Assembly (NCBI GenBank): GCA_015499985.1
Contig: JAAAUF010001005.1
Location: 1-14,443 of the forward strand
Origin: Haplosporangium gracile
Lineage: Eukaryota > Mortierellomycota > Mortierellomycetes > Mortierellales > Mortierellaceae
Direction of reading: 5' to 3'
Length of the DNA: 14,443 bases
Shown: positions 1-8,476 of the stretch, one piece after another
How positions within the stretch are numbered: position 1 is the stretch's first letter
Layout: each line of letters begins with the position of its first letter
Notes under the pieces: model-generated
What the model saw: the letters and a program-made list of their open reading frames with translations, nothing else
Database searches by the model: none
Told to the model about the DNA's origin: nothing
Made by a program: the position numbers and the translations under genes

Positions 1-43
1 CTACGCCATAAATATATACAATTAAGAACAAGCAAACACTTAC

Positions 44-465
44 TGAATGGCAAAGGAGAAAGTAACTCCCATCTGGAGCTCAGCATTGCCCATGTCCAAG
101 GCAACGGACTTCAAGAGGGCAGCGGTGCAGTCGGCAATCCAGTCAAACATGGCTTGGCCAGTTCCGGTCTTGAGCTCGTGGGTGATCTCATGCTTCTCCA
201 TGGTGACACCCACCTGGCCGTCACCGAGGAGGTGGACAGCAGCGGTGCGGAGGTTGGTGCCGCCCATGTCGATGGCGAGGTAGAGACCAGTCTCCTTACC
301 GGTAGGGAGACGAGTGATGAAGGAGGGCTGCTGGGTGATGTTCTTGGGGTCGGTGGTCGAGAGGCCCTCGACGAGCTCGTCGTTGAGGCCGTTGATAATC
401 TTGTCGACCTGCTCCTTGGAGAGGACGAACTGGCTAACGACTTCTTGGAAGGTGGACGAGGTCAT
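44..465 (-). CDS. Hexokinase, N-terminal exon (gene continues past the left edge)
   Basis: Hexokinase phosphorylates glucose and other hexoses with ATP in the cytosol, the first step of glycolysis. The visible 140 residues match the start of the family's small domain: helical N-terminus, the LPTGKETG segment (about residues 53-60), then the phosphate-binding loop LAIDMGGTNLR (63-73, with DMGGTN at 66-71), and the start of the FSF motif (136-138). The catalytic Asp and large domain lie outside the window. The exon ends at 44 with a consensus donor (GTAAGT at 43-38) after two bases of a codon, so the stop just beyond it is intronic, not a truncation. The ATG at 465 has A at -3. An in-frame ATG at 712, joined through a 5' intron, would add eight residues. 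Family is secure; hexokinase versus glucokinase, and paralogue, cannot be decided from this fragment. Confidence 0.9.
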
Positions 466-474
466 TGTGGTATT

Positions 475-712
475 CTAGGAGAAAGAAGGGGTGAATAAGT
501 GGGGAAAGGGTAAGGGTGAAGAGAGAAGGATGATGAGGAAGGAGGGAAAGGAGGAATGAGGAGGAATGAAGAAGGAAGAAAAAAAAAAAGAAGTTGTGGC
601 AAAAGAAAGAATGGGTTAAATATTTTTGAAGTTTGAGTACCCTGCGGATTGAATTGATCAGAAATGAAAAATGGGCGGCGAGGAATTAACGACTCACCTC
701 CTGTGGGCGCAT
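475..712 (-). other. Probable hexokinase 5' exon (712-698) plus 5' intron (697-475)
   Basis: On the minus strand a short exon ends in GAG followed by GTGAGT (697-692), a near-perfect donor. A pyrimidine-rich acceptor, TTCTTTCTCCTAG, ends at 475, nine bases before the hexokinase ATG. Splicing out these 223 bases joins an ATG at 712-710, also with A at -3, in frame to the downstream ATG through the residues MRPQENTT. The exon is therefore either a 5' leader or the true first coding exon. Read unspliced, this ATG meets a TAA after eight codons. Splice sites and frame are seen directly; actual use is inferred. Confidence 0.6.
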
Positions 713-1184
713 CTTGACGGTTCACCTCGCTCTCTCGCTCGAAGTGAACTCCTCTAAACCTTTACTTCGTCTCAAACACTCATACCCAAAAGCATCAACG
801 AGGGTGCTGCACAAGAACAGAATCGACAATATGAATTATCGAACGACACAGAGACAACACCTAACAAATGCACACTCTGTTCACTCTCTCTTACTCTCCC
901 ACTCTCCCTATCTTTTTTTCTCTCCTACTCTCGAGACTCGAAACGAAACTCACTCCTGGGACAACTTCTTCTCTTTGGCTGAGCTGACCTTGAACCTTTT
1001 GAGGTCTCCTCCCTCTTGACCGTGAACAAGTCGTTCTTTTAACAAAACGGCGACGACATCATAACACAATACGACACACGACATCGATGGGGTTTCGACC
1101 CCACAAGAATATTACTTCTTTCTTTTCCTTTCATGCCCGTCGCTCTCGTTGGTTTTTTTAATACTTTTTTTCATCATCCGCGTA

Positions 1185-1196
1185 CCTTTTTATAAC
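1185..1196 (-). promoter_or_regulatory. TATA-like box, minus strand
   Basis: The minus strand reads GTTATAAAAAGG here. It points toward hexokinase but lies about 475 bases upstream of the ATG at 712, so it would imply a long leader or further 5' introns. It is a sequence match only and could be chance in AT-rich DNA. Confidence 0.2.
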
Positions 1197-1251
1197 ATTC
1201 ACACGGAGCATGTGGAAAAATTCATTTCCAGTAGCCGGCAAACTCATGGAG

Positions 1252-1263
1252 TATATAAAAAGG
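1252..1263 (+). promoter_or_regulatory. TATA-like box, plus strand
   Basis: The plus strand reads TATATAAAAAGG, a strong match to a TATA box pointing right, into the gene-poor interval. No recognised plus-strand gene follows until 8477. If active it would drive an unassigned transcript, perhaps the one carrying the intron at 2085-2323. Confidence 0.25.
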
Positions 1264-1862
1264 AGGAGCAGGATGGAGGATCTATTGCCATTGTCCTTTT
1301 TGTTTTTTTTCCGCCGTACCAGAGGACTTTGAGAAGTCTCAATGCGGCGCATTATGAGGATGGATGATAGAGGATAGACTATTTCCACCCCAATAAGAAT
1401 AATGAGGGTGACCTTGGTCAGAAGTACACAAACGAGAAAAAAAAAATTCAATAAAAGGGAGGATGAATAAAGGGGACAGGGGTGTGGCACATCAAAACTC
1501 TCTCTCCCTTGTCCCCCTTGCCTTGGACGATGATTGTTGTTGTTTTTGGTTCCACGGCGAAAAGTAAGTTGTTTGTTTCTGTATGCTGTGAGTGGGTGGT
1601 TGATGTTTGACTGGAAAGAACACTTTTCTTTCTTTCGTCGTTTATCATTATTCAGTTTGCATGTTTGGCTTGCATTCGCAAAAAAGATAAAAAAAATCCC
1701 ACATTCCCTCAAGACCAACATACAAACGACAACGCTTGACAATGAGACAAGCAAAGGGAAGTGAGAGATGGAAAGGCGGGGGAGCTGACGGAAGAAAACT
1801 GAGCCAGCCGGCCACTTTTTTGTCCTTTGTGAAAATAAAAAAATATTGAAGGTTTGAGGCTC

Positions 1863-1947
1863 TCATTCAGGTCCCTCTTTCTCTTCTGTGTTGATGATCT
1901 TATCGAAACCTTGATCCTCCACGGCAAATGACATGCAAGGTACACTG
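1863..1947 (-). other. Coding-like island, possible terminal exon
   Basis: After a possible acceptor (GATTACAG) the minus strand is open to a TGA at 1865-1863. It encodes a non-repetitive, acidic C-terminus containing FAVEDQGFDKIINTEE and ending in KEGPE. Codons such as GAT AAG ATC ATC AAC resemble those of real genes nearby, while the opposite strand in the same register hits a stop. I cannot place it in a family. It could join in phase to an upstream segment ending at a weak donor (GTTAAC), but that frame differs from the one used by the island at 2145-2222. Confidence 0.25.
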
Positions 1948-2078
1948 CTGTAATCACCAAATTGGGAGGAAAAACACAAACAGACAAAGGAGGGACGACT
2001 ACGCAACCTATAGAGTAGAAGCGAGTTGACAAACAAACGAGGCAAGAAAGAAAAGGCGCCTTTCAACGATTGATAGCT

Positions 2079-2353
2079 ATGAAGGTGAGTACCAGCGCCC
2101 TTTACTCGACTGTGGTGAATATTGTTAACCTGATTGAACTAGTATTAGAATTCATCATAATCTCCATCCAATCCCTCGAGAACAACACACTCATCAACCC
2201 TGGGATTTTGATCAAAAACAGCCTATCCGGAGAAAGGGTAAAAGACAATGCAGGTGAGGAAGGGCATTGAGAGGAGGAAGGCAAGAGAAAACAAAAGTGA
2301 ACTGTTTACATTTTTTTCTTCAGTGTGACAAAGTTGATGCCAAAGAAGGATGA
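2079..2353 (+). other. Possible small spliced plus-strand transcript
   Basis: ATG AAG at 2079-2084 is followed immediately by a consensus donor (GTGAGT, 2085-2090). A classic acceptor with a T-rich tract (ATTTTTTTCTTCAG) ends at 2323. Removing the 239-base intron keeps frame and gives the very short MKCDKVDAKEG and a TGA at 2351-2353. Frame upstream of the ATG is open only back to a TAG at 2016. Without splicing, the same ATG opens a 63-codon frame to 2270 with a hydrophobic stretch. The splice signals are convincing; the product is not, so this may be a leader, a non-coding RNA or part of a gene whose other exons I missed. Confidence 0.25.
2145..2222 (-). other. Coding-like island, possible terminal exon
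   Basis: On the minus strand a pyrimidine-rich acceptor (CCTTTCTCCGGATAG) precedes 25 open codons ending in TAA. The translation starts AVFDQNPRVDEC and ends in the acidic tail GLDGDYDEF. Codons start with G unusually often (GTT GAT GAG, GAG GGA), a coding signature. The reverse register on the plus strand is also open, so strand is not certain. No family recognised, and no upstream exon could be joined with confidence. Confidence 0.25.
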
Positions 2354-2410
2354 AAAATAGCAAGGAACAAAAAATGATCGAGTCAAGAAAGGGAATGTCT
2401 GCTTTGTTTT

Positions 2411-2428
2411 CTCTCTCTCTCTCTCTCT
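2411..2428. repeat. (CT)9 microsatellite
   Basis: Nine uninterrupted CT units inside a longer pyrimidine-rich stretch (about 2400-2535). It lies in the gene-poor interval and has no evident function. Confidence 0.8.
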
Positions 2429-3548
2429 ATTCCTCGCTCTTTCTCCTCTCTCCCTCTTTCTATCCTTCTGTCAGATTTTCTCTTCTCATCTGTTTCCTTC
2501 ACTTCAATCTCTTTTCCCACTCTCTTTCTTTTCTCGTCAATCAAAACAAGGTAGTACAAGTACGCATCGTCACACCTGATGATGGACCGATAAAATGAAC
2601 CAAAGAAAGGAAAATCAGTCTGAGATCAATCCGACTTTTGTTCCTGATGTTTGTCTTTACCAATTTGTGTCCGTTTGGGGAAGGCCGATCATAGTGGTTG
2701 GAAGAGAGAGTGATGTGGTTAAATGGAATTGACAAGAACAAGAGTGCCCTGTAAACTGATGGAGGAAGGGCTAGCGTGCAATCTTAAGCATGCCCAGAAT
2801 TCTGTGCCCTCCTCATCTTCTCTCCATTCTAATATCTGGCTCATATATATCCAGTGGGACAAAAAAAAAGTGAAAAAATGATAGCAAAGAGGAACAAGAC
2901 TATGTATGCCAGCACCTCCCCCTTTCTTCTCCCTCAAAGAGCTGTAACGGGCAACAAAGAGAGGAAAAGGACGGGAAAGTTAATCGAAAAGAAATTGAAA
3001 ACAAACAAACAAAAAAATAAAAGATCTAGACCGATAAGAAGTGAAAAAGGTACATGCATTGGCCCTGCAAGATTCAAACCTGATTTCCTATCTCTCTCCA
3101 ATCCGAATCCTTCTCTCTCTGAAAATCCGGACTCGAAAACATGTTTATGAAAAAAGGTGGGGTGGGGAGAAGGAGAGAGAACCTTGTGAACTCGTGATGC
3201 TCCAGGTCTCGTTGAGCCAATGACCCGTCTTGTTTAGTTTTCTTCTGTTTTATCTAAATGAAAGATAATAACTTTCCGTAGTCTGCTTTTGATACTTTGC
3301 GATAAAAATGACAAAGAAAGCAAACAAGAAGGAGCGAAGAAAATGGAAGGAGCATGCGACGGAGAAAAAAGGGCCGATATGAAAGAACGATCTTTTTGTT
3401 GACAAAAACAAACGTCCAATCAAATCAAACTGATTAGAAATTAAACTCTGCCAGGAAATAAATGATTATATGATCAATGCAATAGGCTCGATCCTTTGTT
3501 ACGAACAGCGTGGAGGCGTTGCACTCTCAGTTTTGTGAAAAAGGGTTA

Positions 3549-6415
3549 TTAGGGCGCGCGTTGTCCGACTAGGATGTAATAGTCAATATACGACTTATTC
3601 TCCTCACACTCCCGGATCCAGCTCTGCACCATTGCTCCATACGCCTTGGCCGAGGCTGCGTCCCTCGGATAGCTGGCACTTTCGCGAAGAGCCGCCTGCA
3701 GATTCTGGAACATCAGCACCATATTCTCAGCCATAGCCTCGCCTACTCGTCCGCCCCACGCTCCAACAGGGATCGAAAGTCTTTCCAACTTGACATTTTG
3801 GAAGCCTACCATCTCCGACTCACAGAGACGCTTCATCTTCTTGCCTGCAAAGTCAAAATCTAGTCCGCGTTCTTCTTGCAGCAGCCTCGAAATCCATCGC
3901 ATCACCTCCCGTGTCCTTGGTCCTGCTCGATGAACTCGCATGCAGGGCTCAAATAATTCGATCCACCCGCCTGGTTTCATCACTCTACGCAACTCCTTCA
4001 GGGCAATAGGCCAATCGTCAATGGTGAGTCCGAGATACAGGAACCGTTGGTACACAAAGTCAAAGTAGTGATCTGGGAACGAGAGGCGACTCAGGATGTT
4101 GGACTGGACAAAGAGACAGTTGCTCGGTACTGGTCGCGACATTCCAGGGAACAGGTCAGGGTTGAGGTCAACGCCGTAAACTGTTGCGCTTGGATATTCC
4201 TTTGCCATTTCCTAAAACCAGCAAAACAATATGGATGAATCGAGGGCGTTAAAGAAATGCGAGTAGAAGGAAGAGGAAGAGGAAAAACAAAGCACAAAAA
4301 GGGAACAATGAGACCGGTATGTTGCCCATTTTGAGGTTTGTTTTGATTTGTGCGACTCCACCATAAAAGCAAGACAGACAGCACAAGTGATCCATCAATG
4401 TGACGATGTCTTTGTCAAGGTTCAAACTGGGATAGCTTACCATAGCCCATTCTCCCAGTCCGCAGCCAGAGTCCAGGATCCGGTCAATATCGTATCGAAG
4501 GGGAGCGTGAGCGTTTCCTCCTCCAATGTACTTCCACAGGGCGTGCTGTCCCTTTTGGCTGTTTGTGAGTAAGAGCGAGAGAAAGTGAACAAGAATGAAG
4601 AATATATATACATATATACTTAGTAATAAGGTCATGGCATCTTTTGTTTTTTCGTTCCTTTGTTGCCATGTGGCAGCCCGCAAAGAGTGGTACCGTAAAG
4701 ACCCATGGTTTTAAAACATACCTGTCATGCACGCTATGGCTAATGGTCGGGATGCTGAATGCACTAAGTCGTTTCCTCTCCTCCATCCAGGCAAAGTTGG
4801 GAGCGGGTCTCTTCTTTGTCTTCAGACGACTTTTAGTCTCCTCCTCTTCAGGCTCAGAGCTCTCCGACTCTGTGTCTGAAAGAGAGTCAAAGCCATCTTC
4901 CTCGTCCTCCTCTTCTAATGACTCGATCAACGACAAGCCCTGGGGATGATTGCCAAACAACGACCGAAGGGAGGATAGAGTAGAACTGGGTCGTAATCCT
5001 GGAGGAGGCTCGTACAGGTCAGTAGAGCCGGTGGTCAGTTGCTCGATCTGCTCGGATGGTATTGGGATGGTGAGGGATGAATCTGGAGTTTGTTGATCGA
5101 TAGGCGAGCCGGGCGTCGATCCGGCTGAGAGGCGAGACGAACTAGAGGAGACAGCCGAGGAGAGGGAAGAGATGGAGGGGGTATTGAGCTTGGACCATGA
5201 CATGACCAGACGACCCACCCGAGGCTCTTTCTTCAGACTTTGCACGGATGGGTTAGAGACAGGAGAAGGGGGCGGAGGAGGGCTGGCTGAGGTGTTGCTG
5301 TGGCCGTAAAAGTGTCCATCAAAATGTTTCTCTTGCTCCGGGAGAGTTGTCGATGGCGAGTTAGAGGGACCGTCGTTTTGGGTGGAGTTTGAATAACTCT
5401 GGACAGTCTCCGGTTGGGAGGCTGCTGCTGCCGCCATAGCCGCTGCCGCTGCCGTGATAGAGTTTGGTCGCGGTTTCGGAACAAATTGAGGCGCTGAGGG
5501 CTTGTTCGCGCCATTGACAGTCGATACGGGGTTAGCAGGAATAATAGCAGGAGCGTTGGTGCTGGTGTTGATACGGCTGAGATTGGGAACGTGGGGCAGG
5601 CCAGACATGTTGCGACAGGTGTTATTGACGATCTTGACGCTCCCTGGTGGTTGGTAATATTGATGGCTGTGAAAGTTGTATTGGTGGAGCATGTGGGCCG
5701 AGGACCGGGGCTTTTGTTTGAGCCAATCCTTGGCCTCGGGAGAGGTTCCCAGGAGACGGAGGTCTGCAGAGAGTTGCTTTTGCTGTTGGCGGTAATTGGA
5801 GTTGTGATCAAAGTCGTGCCGAGCGGGCGAGACGGATGGACCACCATCGCCGTTTGAATTAGTGCCTAGGCTGTTCTCTCGCCTCTGATAGCGGTGATCG
5901 GGGTGGTTTTGCCGGGGAATTGCGACTGGTGAAGAGGGCAGGGGACTTGAGGGTCCCTGAGACGGATGGGCTTTGATTGGAGCATATGCATCGTAGACCT
6001 GTGTCGAGGCGGGTATTGAGAGGGCCGTTGCAGAGACGGTTGGACTAAGGGGTGAGTCCTCGGAGGATGATTTGTAATGGTAATGAGCGTGGGTGGGGGA
6101 AACGGTTGACGGTGCATAGGAGGTGTTGTTGCTGGGGCGGAGGCTGGTGGGGGATGTGGCCATGCGTGTAGAGTAGAAGTGTTCCTGGCGCACAGAGTCG
6201 ACGCTGCTGTTGTCGTTGTTATTGCTGATGTTGTTGTCGTTGAGGATGAGGACGTGGGGGCCGGAAAGGGCATCCTCGGAGAGTTTGAGCTGCTGGACCT
6301 GTAATTTCTGGAGCTGCTGTCTTTGTTTGCGCTCGGAAGCGATGAACTTTTTCTTGGCTCTCCGCGTGAGCAGCTCGTTGACTTTATCTTGGTCTGCGCT
6401 GGATACGTTTCCCAT
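3549..6415 (-). CDS. LaeA/UMTA-like SAM-dependent methyltransferase with a long, probably N-myristoylated disordered arm
   Basis: Exons 6415-4722, 4558-4441 and 4211-3549 join in frame through GT-AG introns of 163 and 229 bases, giving 824 residues. Residues 1-540 are low complexity (Ser, Pro, Asn, His, Gln), with a poly-Ala run at 322-332, a poly-Pro run near 380 and an acidic serine block at about 498-527. The C-terminal domain is a class I methyltransferase. It shows GQHALWKYIGGGNAHAPL after the linker, motif I ILDSGCGLGEW (592-602), an acidic residue ending strand 2 (YGVD, D619), FPDHYFDFVYQRF (649-661), and LRRVMKPGGWIELFEP (678-693). These match fungal LaeA/UMTA-like enzymes; the substrate is unknown. 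The N-terminus MGNVSS fits N-myristoylation and is followed by the basic cluster RRAKKK (18-23), suggesting membrane attachment (inference). The ATG at 6415 is favoured because it creates that signal. It is transcribed divergently from the anoctamin gene. Confidence 0.9.
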
Positions 6416-6462
6416 GGCAACAGCTTATTGTGTATACTCTTGTGAGAACAGAGGATGCGTGA

Positions 6463-6490
6463 GTGTATGTGTATGTGTATGTGTATGTGA
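6463..6490. repeat. GTGTAT-type hexanucleotide repeat
   Basis: Several copies of GTGTAT and near variants just upstream of the methyltransferase start. On that gene's strand it reads as CA/TA-rich leader or promoter sequence. Confidence 0.7.
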
Positions 6491-6842
6491 GTGAGACAAA
6501 TAAGAAGAAGGTGTTCGATTCCGTCTGAGAGTGAATCTGAGCTTTCAGAGGAGAGTGGGAAGGGGAATGAATGAATGCAACGGAAAGGTATGTGAGTGAA
6601 TGAGTGAGCGGAGAGGATGATGATGGAAGAGGGTGGGAATGAAAAGAAGTGAGACTGAGTGAGTGTGTGGAGTGAATGCAGTTTGGTAGGATGAGTATGA
6701 GTGTGGAGTGATGTGAAGTGGGAGTGAGGGAGGAAAGGGAGTGGAAGGCTAAGGACTGCAGAGTAGAAGAAGAAGGGTGGCGGGAGACGAGGTGTGAGTA
6801 TATCGAGGAGAAAAGGGTTGATTAATTGTTAACCACGAGGCA

Positions 6843-6865
6843 GTGTGTGTGTGTATGTGTGTGTA
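6843..6865. repeat. Interrupted (GT)n microsatellite
   Basis: A GT run with one interruption (GTGTGTGTGTATGTGTGTGT) in the divergent intergenic region. Simple repeat; no function evident. Confidence 0.7.
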
Positions 6866-7063
6866 CAAGTGAGTGATAAAAACCAGGGTGAGTGGTGAGT
6901 GTGTCGAGGAAAGAGAGGAAAGAGAGAAAGTAAATAAGCAAAAGTCAAAAAGAAGGATGAATGAGACGACCTACTTGCTACTCACACTACTCTCTCTTTG
7001 CTCTGCTCTCACTCTCGTCTCATGCTCACGCTGTCGTATGGTGCCTGTATCGAAAGAGAGTGG

Positions 7064-7077
7064 GTGCACATGTGCAC
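7064..7077. promoter_or_regulatory. 14-bp perfect palindrome containing CACATGTG
   Basis: GTGCACATGTGCAC is its own reverse complement and centres on an E-box-like CATGTG core. Such symmetric sites can bind bHLH-type dimers. It sits between two divergent genes, about 650 bases from one start and 1.4 kb from the other. Function is speculative, and GT/CA-rich surroundings raise the odds of chance. Confidence 0.2.
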
Positions 7078-7143
7078 ATAAAAAAGTGCTTTGTTTGCGA
7101 CCCATGTGTGCGCATTTCATATAAATTAATCACACGAACGACC

Positions 7144-7166
7144 AAAAAAAAAAAAAAAAAAAAAAA
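7144..7166. repeat. 23-base A homopolymer
   Basis: An unbroken run of 23 A in the divergent intergenic region. Long A/T tracts commonly exclude nucleosomes in fungal promoters (general knowledge). No target-site duplication or coding remnant is visible that would mark it as a retroposed tail. Confidence 0.8.
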
Positions 7167-8476
7167 CATTTTCTCTGTCCTCTTCCCGACTCTTGTCTTG
7201 TGTTTTTAGGCGGCAAAACCAGGAATTGGCAATGTCACTCGCTCGAGATAAAAAGGATAAACACTTCCAACTGAAAAGCTATCTAATATTGACTGAATAA
7301 TAAACACAAATTCAGCCTGCGGGTTGCAACTTGATTGCAAGGGGTGAAGGAGAATAGAAACAAAGAAAAGAAAAGAGTGACAAGAAGGCACTGTTACGAA
7401 CCCATGGGTATCTTAAAGTGGGAACGTGCGTTTGATGATTTATTCTTCCGTCTCTTTATCTCCTAACGGTCCTTTGTTTTTTCGTATCTTTGTTGTCGTA
7501 GCATTGATGCATTTTGCATTTGCAGCTTAATTAGCATTCGTCTGTACGCGTGTCCGATCGCTCTTTGTTTTTGTGTTATTTTTCTCCCTCGAGAAGATGT
7601 CTGTCTCTATTGTTCTCTCTGTCTGTTGTCCGTGTGCCTGCGTCTGGTCACATTCTCTTCATCAAACCATTGCTAACTTATATCAACAAAAGGGTCCAGA
7701 AGGGAGGTTGTGCCATCAGTAATTGATCCCTTCCCATCAACACCTTCATTTATAAGTGATCATCATCACTTAAAATTCCCCGTGGGCTCTCAAACTGATA
7801 AAGTGGCCCGTCTGTGTGCAGTCTATATGTCCTTGAGAACAAGCGCCTTCTCTCTATCCTCCAAAGTCTTAGCTCATCGTCAAATGCGTGCTTAGATATC
7901 ATTACTAGGCTTTGTTCCTTTGGACCCTTGCCTTAAGTTGCCTTGTTACTCCTTGTTTTAACCCCTTTACCCCCTCCGTGTATTATCTTCCTTCCTCCCT
8001 CTCTCCTCTTGATTGATGTGCTGTCTCCTTGAACTGTACTCTTTTCCTCTCCCTGAGAGTCGCGTTCTCTCCTTGCAAAGTATCCTTCATCTTTTTTTCT
8101 TGCTTGATATGGATGCTTCCATGCTTACATCTTCTACCTACAAGAGAATAATGTCGCCAGGTCGACATCGCATCAGGCCATCTTTTTTCTTCTTCATCTT
8201 TGACTGGGCACCCGTTATTGTGGGCAAACTAGCCTACTGGTGTGGATCAAACGCGAATGAAAAAATCTCCCCCTCCCCCCCCTCTCTTTCCCTCTCTCTC
8301 TCTTTCTCTTCGTTCTCTCTTACTTTTCATTATTTTCCTTCGTTTATCACCTAAGAAACATCGTCGTCCCACTCTCCCGTCACCTCTCCTCTCGCCTCCC
8401 TTCCTCCTCCCTCTCCTCCTCTCACCGTCCTTCTTTTTCTGCCGCTTCTTCTTCACACCTCACAAGTGTGTATCTC

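Larger units (their letters stand above)
713..3548. other. Intergenic region with no confidently assigned gene
   Basis: About 2.8 kb between the hexokinase 5' end and the methyltransferase stop codon. Most reading frames here are short and read through simple sequence (poly-T, CT and GA tracts), giving F/L/S- or K/R-rich translations. The part next to hexokinase (about 713-1200) should hold its promoter. It also contains opposed TATA-like boxes (1185-1196 minus, 1252-1263 plus), a (CT)9 repeat at 2411-2428, a strong plus-strand intron (2085-2323) and several short coding-like islands at about 1863-2600, listed separately. I found no tRNA cloverleaf and no transposon protein or terminal repeat. 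Confidence 0.5.
6416..8476. promoter_or_regulatory. Divergent intergenic region between methyltransferase and anoctamin genes
   Basis: About 2 kb separating two gene starts that point away from each other, so both promoters should lie here. From 6416 to about 6960 the plus strand is purine-rich with many GTGAGT- and GTGTAT-like words, meaning a CT/CA-rich leader for the minus-strand methyltransferase. From about 8270 to 8465 the plus strand is almost pure C/T, the likely leader of the anoctamin gene. The middle (about 7170-8000) is unremarkable AT-rich sequence with only short, unconvincing reading frames. I found no clear TATA box close to either start. Confidence 0.6.

Noticed and set aside
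1088..1103. Hairpin TGGGGTTTCGACCCCA resembling a tRNA T-arm
   Set aside because: The loop is six, not seven, bases, and no D-arm, anticodon arm or acceptor stem can be folded around it.
1158..1754. 198-codon minus-strand reading frame
   Set aside because: Translation is Phe/Leu/Ser/Lys-rich and reads through several homopolymer tracts, with no domain-like segment.
3060..3090. Possible minus-strand tRNA T-loop (TTTGAAT)
   Set aside because: The near-invariant C of the loop is missing, the stem has only four pairs with a wobble, and no other arm is found.
5233..5847. 204-codon minus-strand frame, and a similar one at 5866-6420
   Set aside because: Both are out-of-frame shadows of the Ser/Pro-rich arm of the methyltransferase; the MGNVSS frame is continuous through the whole exon.
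7144..7166. A23 tract as the tail of a retroposed element
   Set aside because: No target-site duplication, no coding remnant beside it, and similar homopolymers are common in this window.
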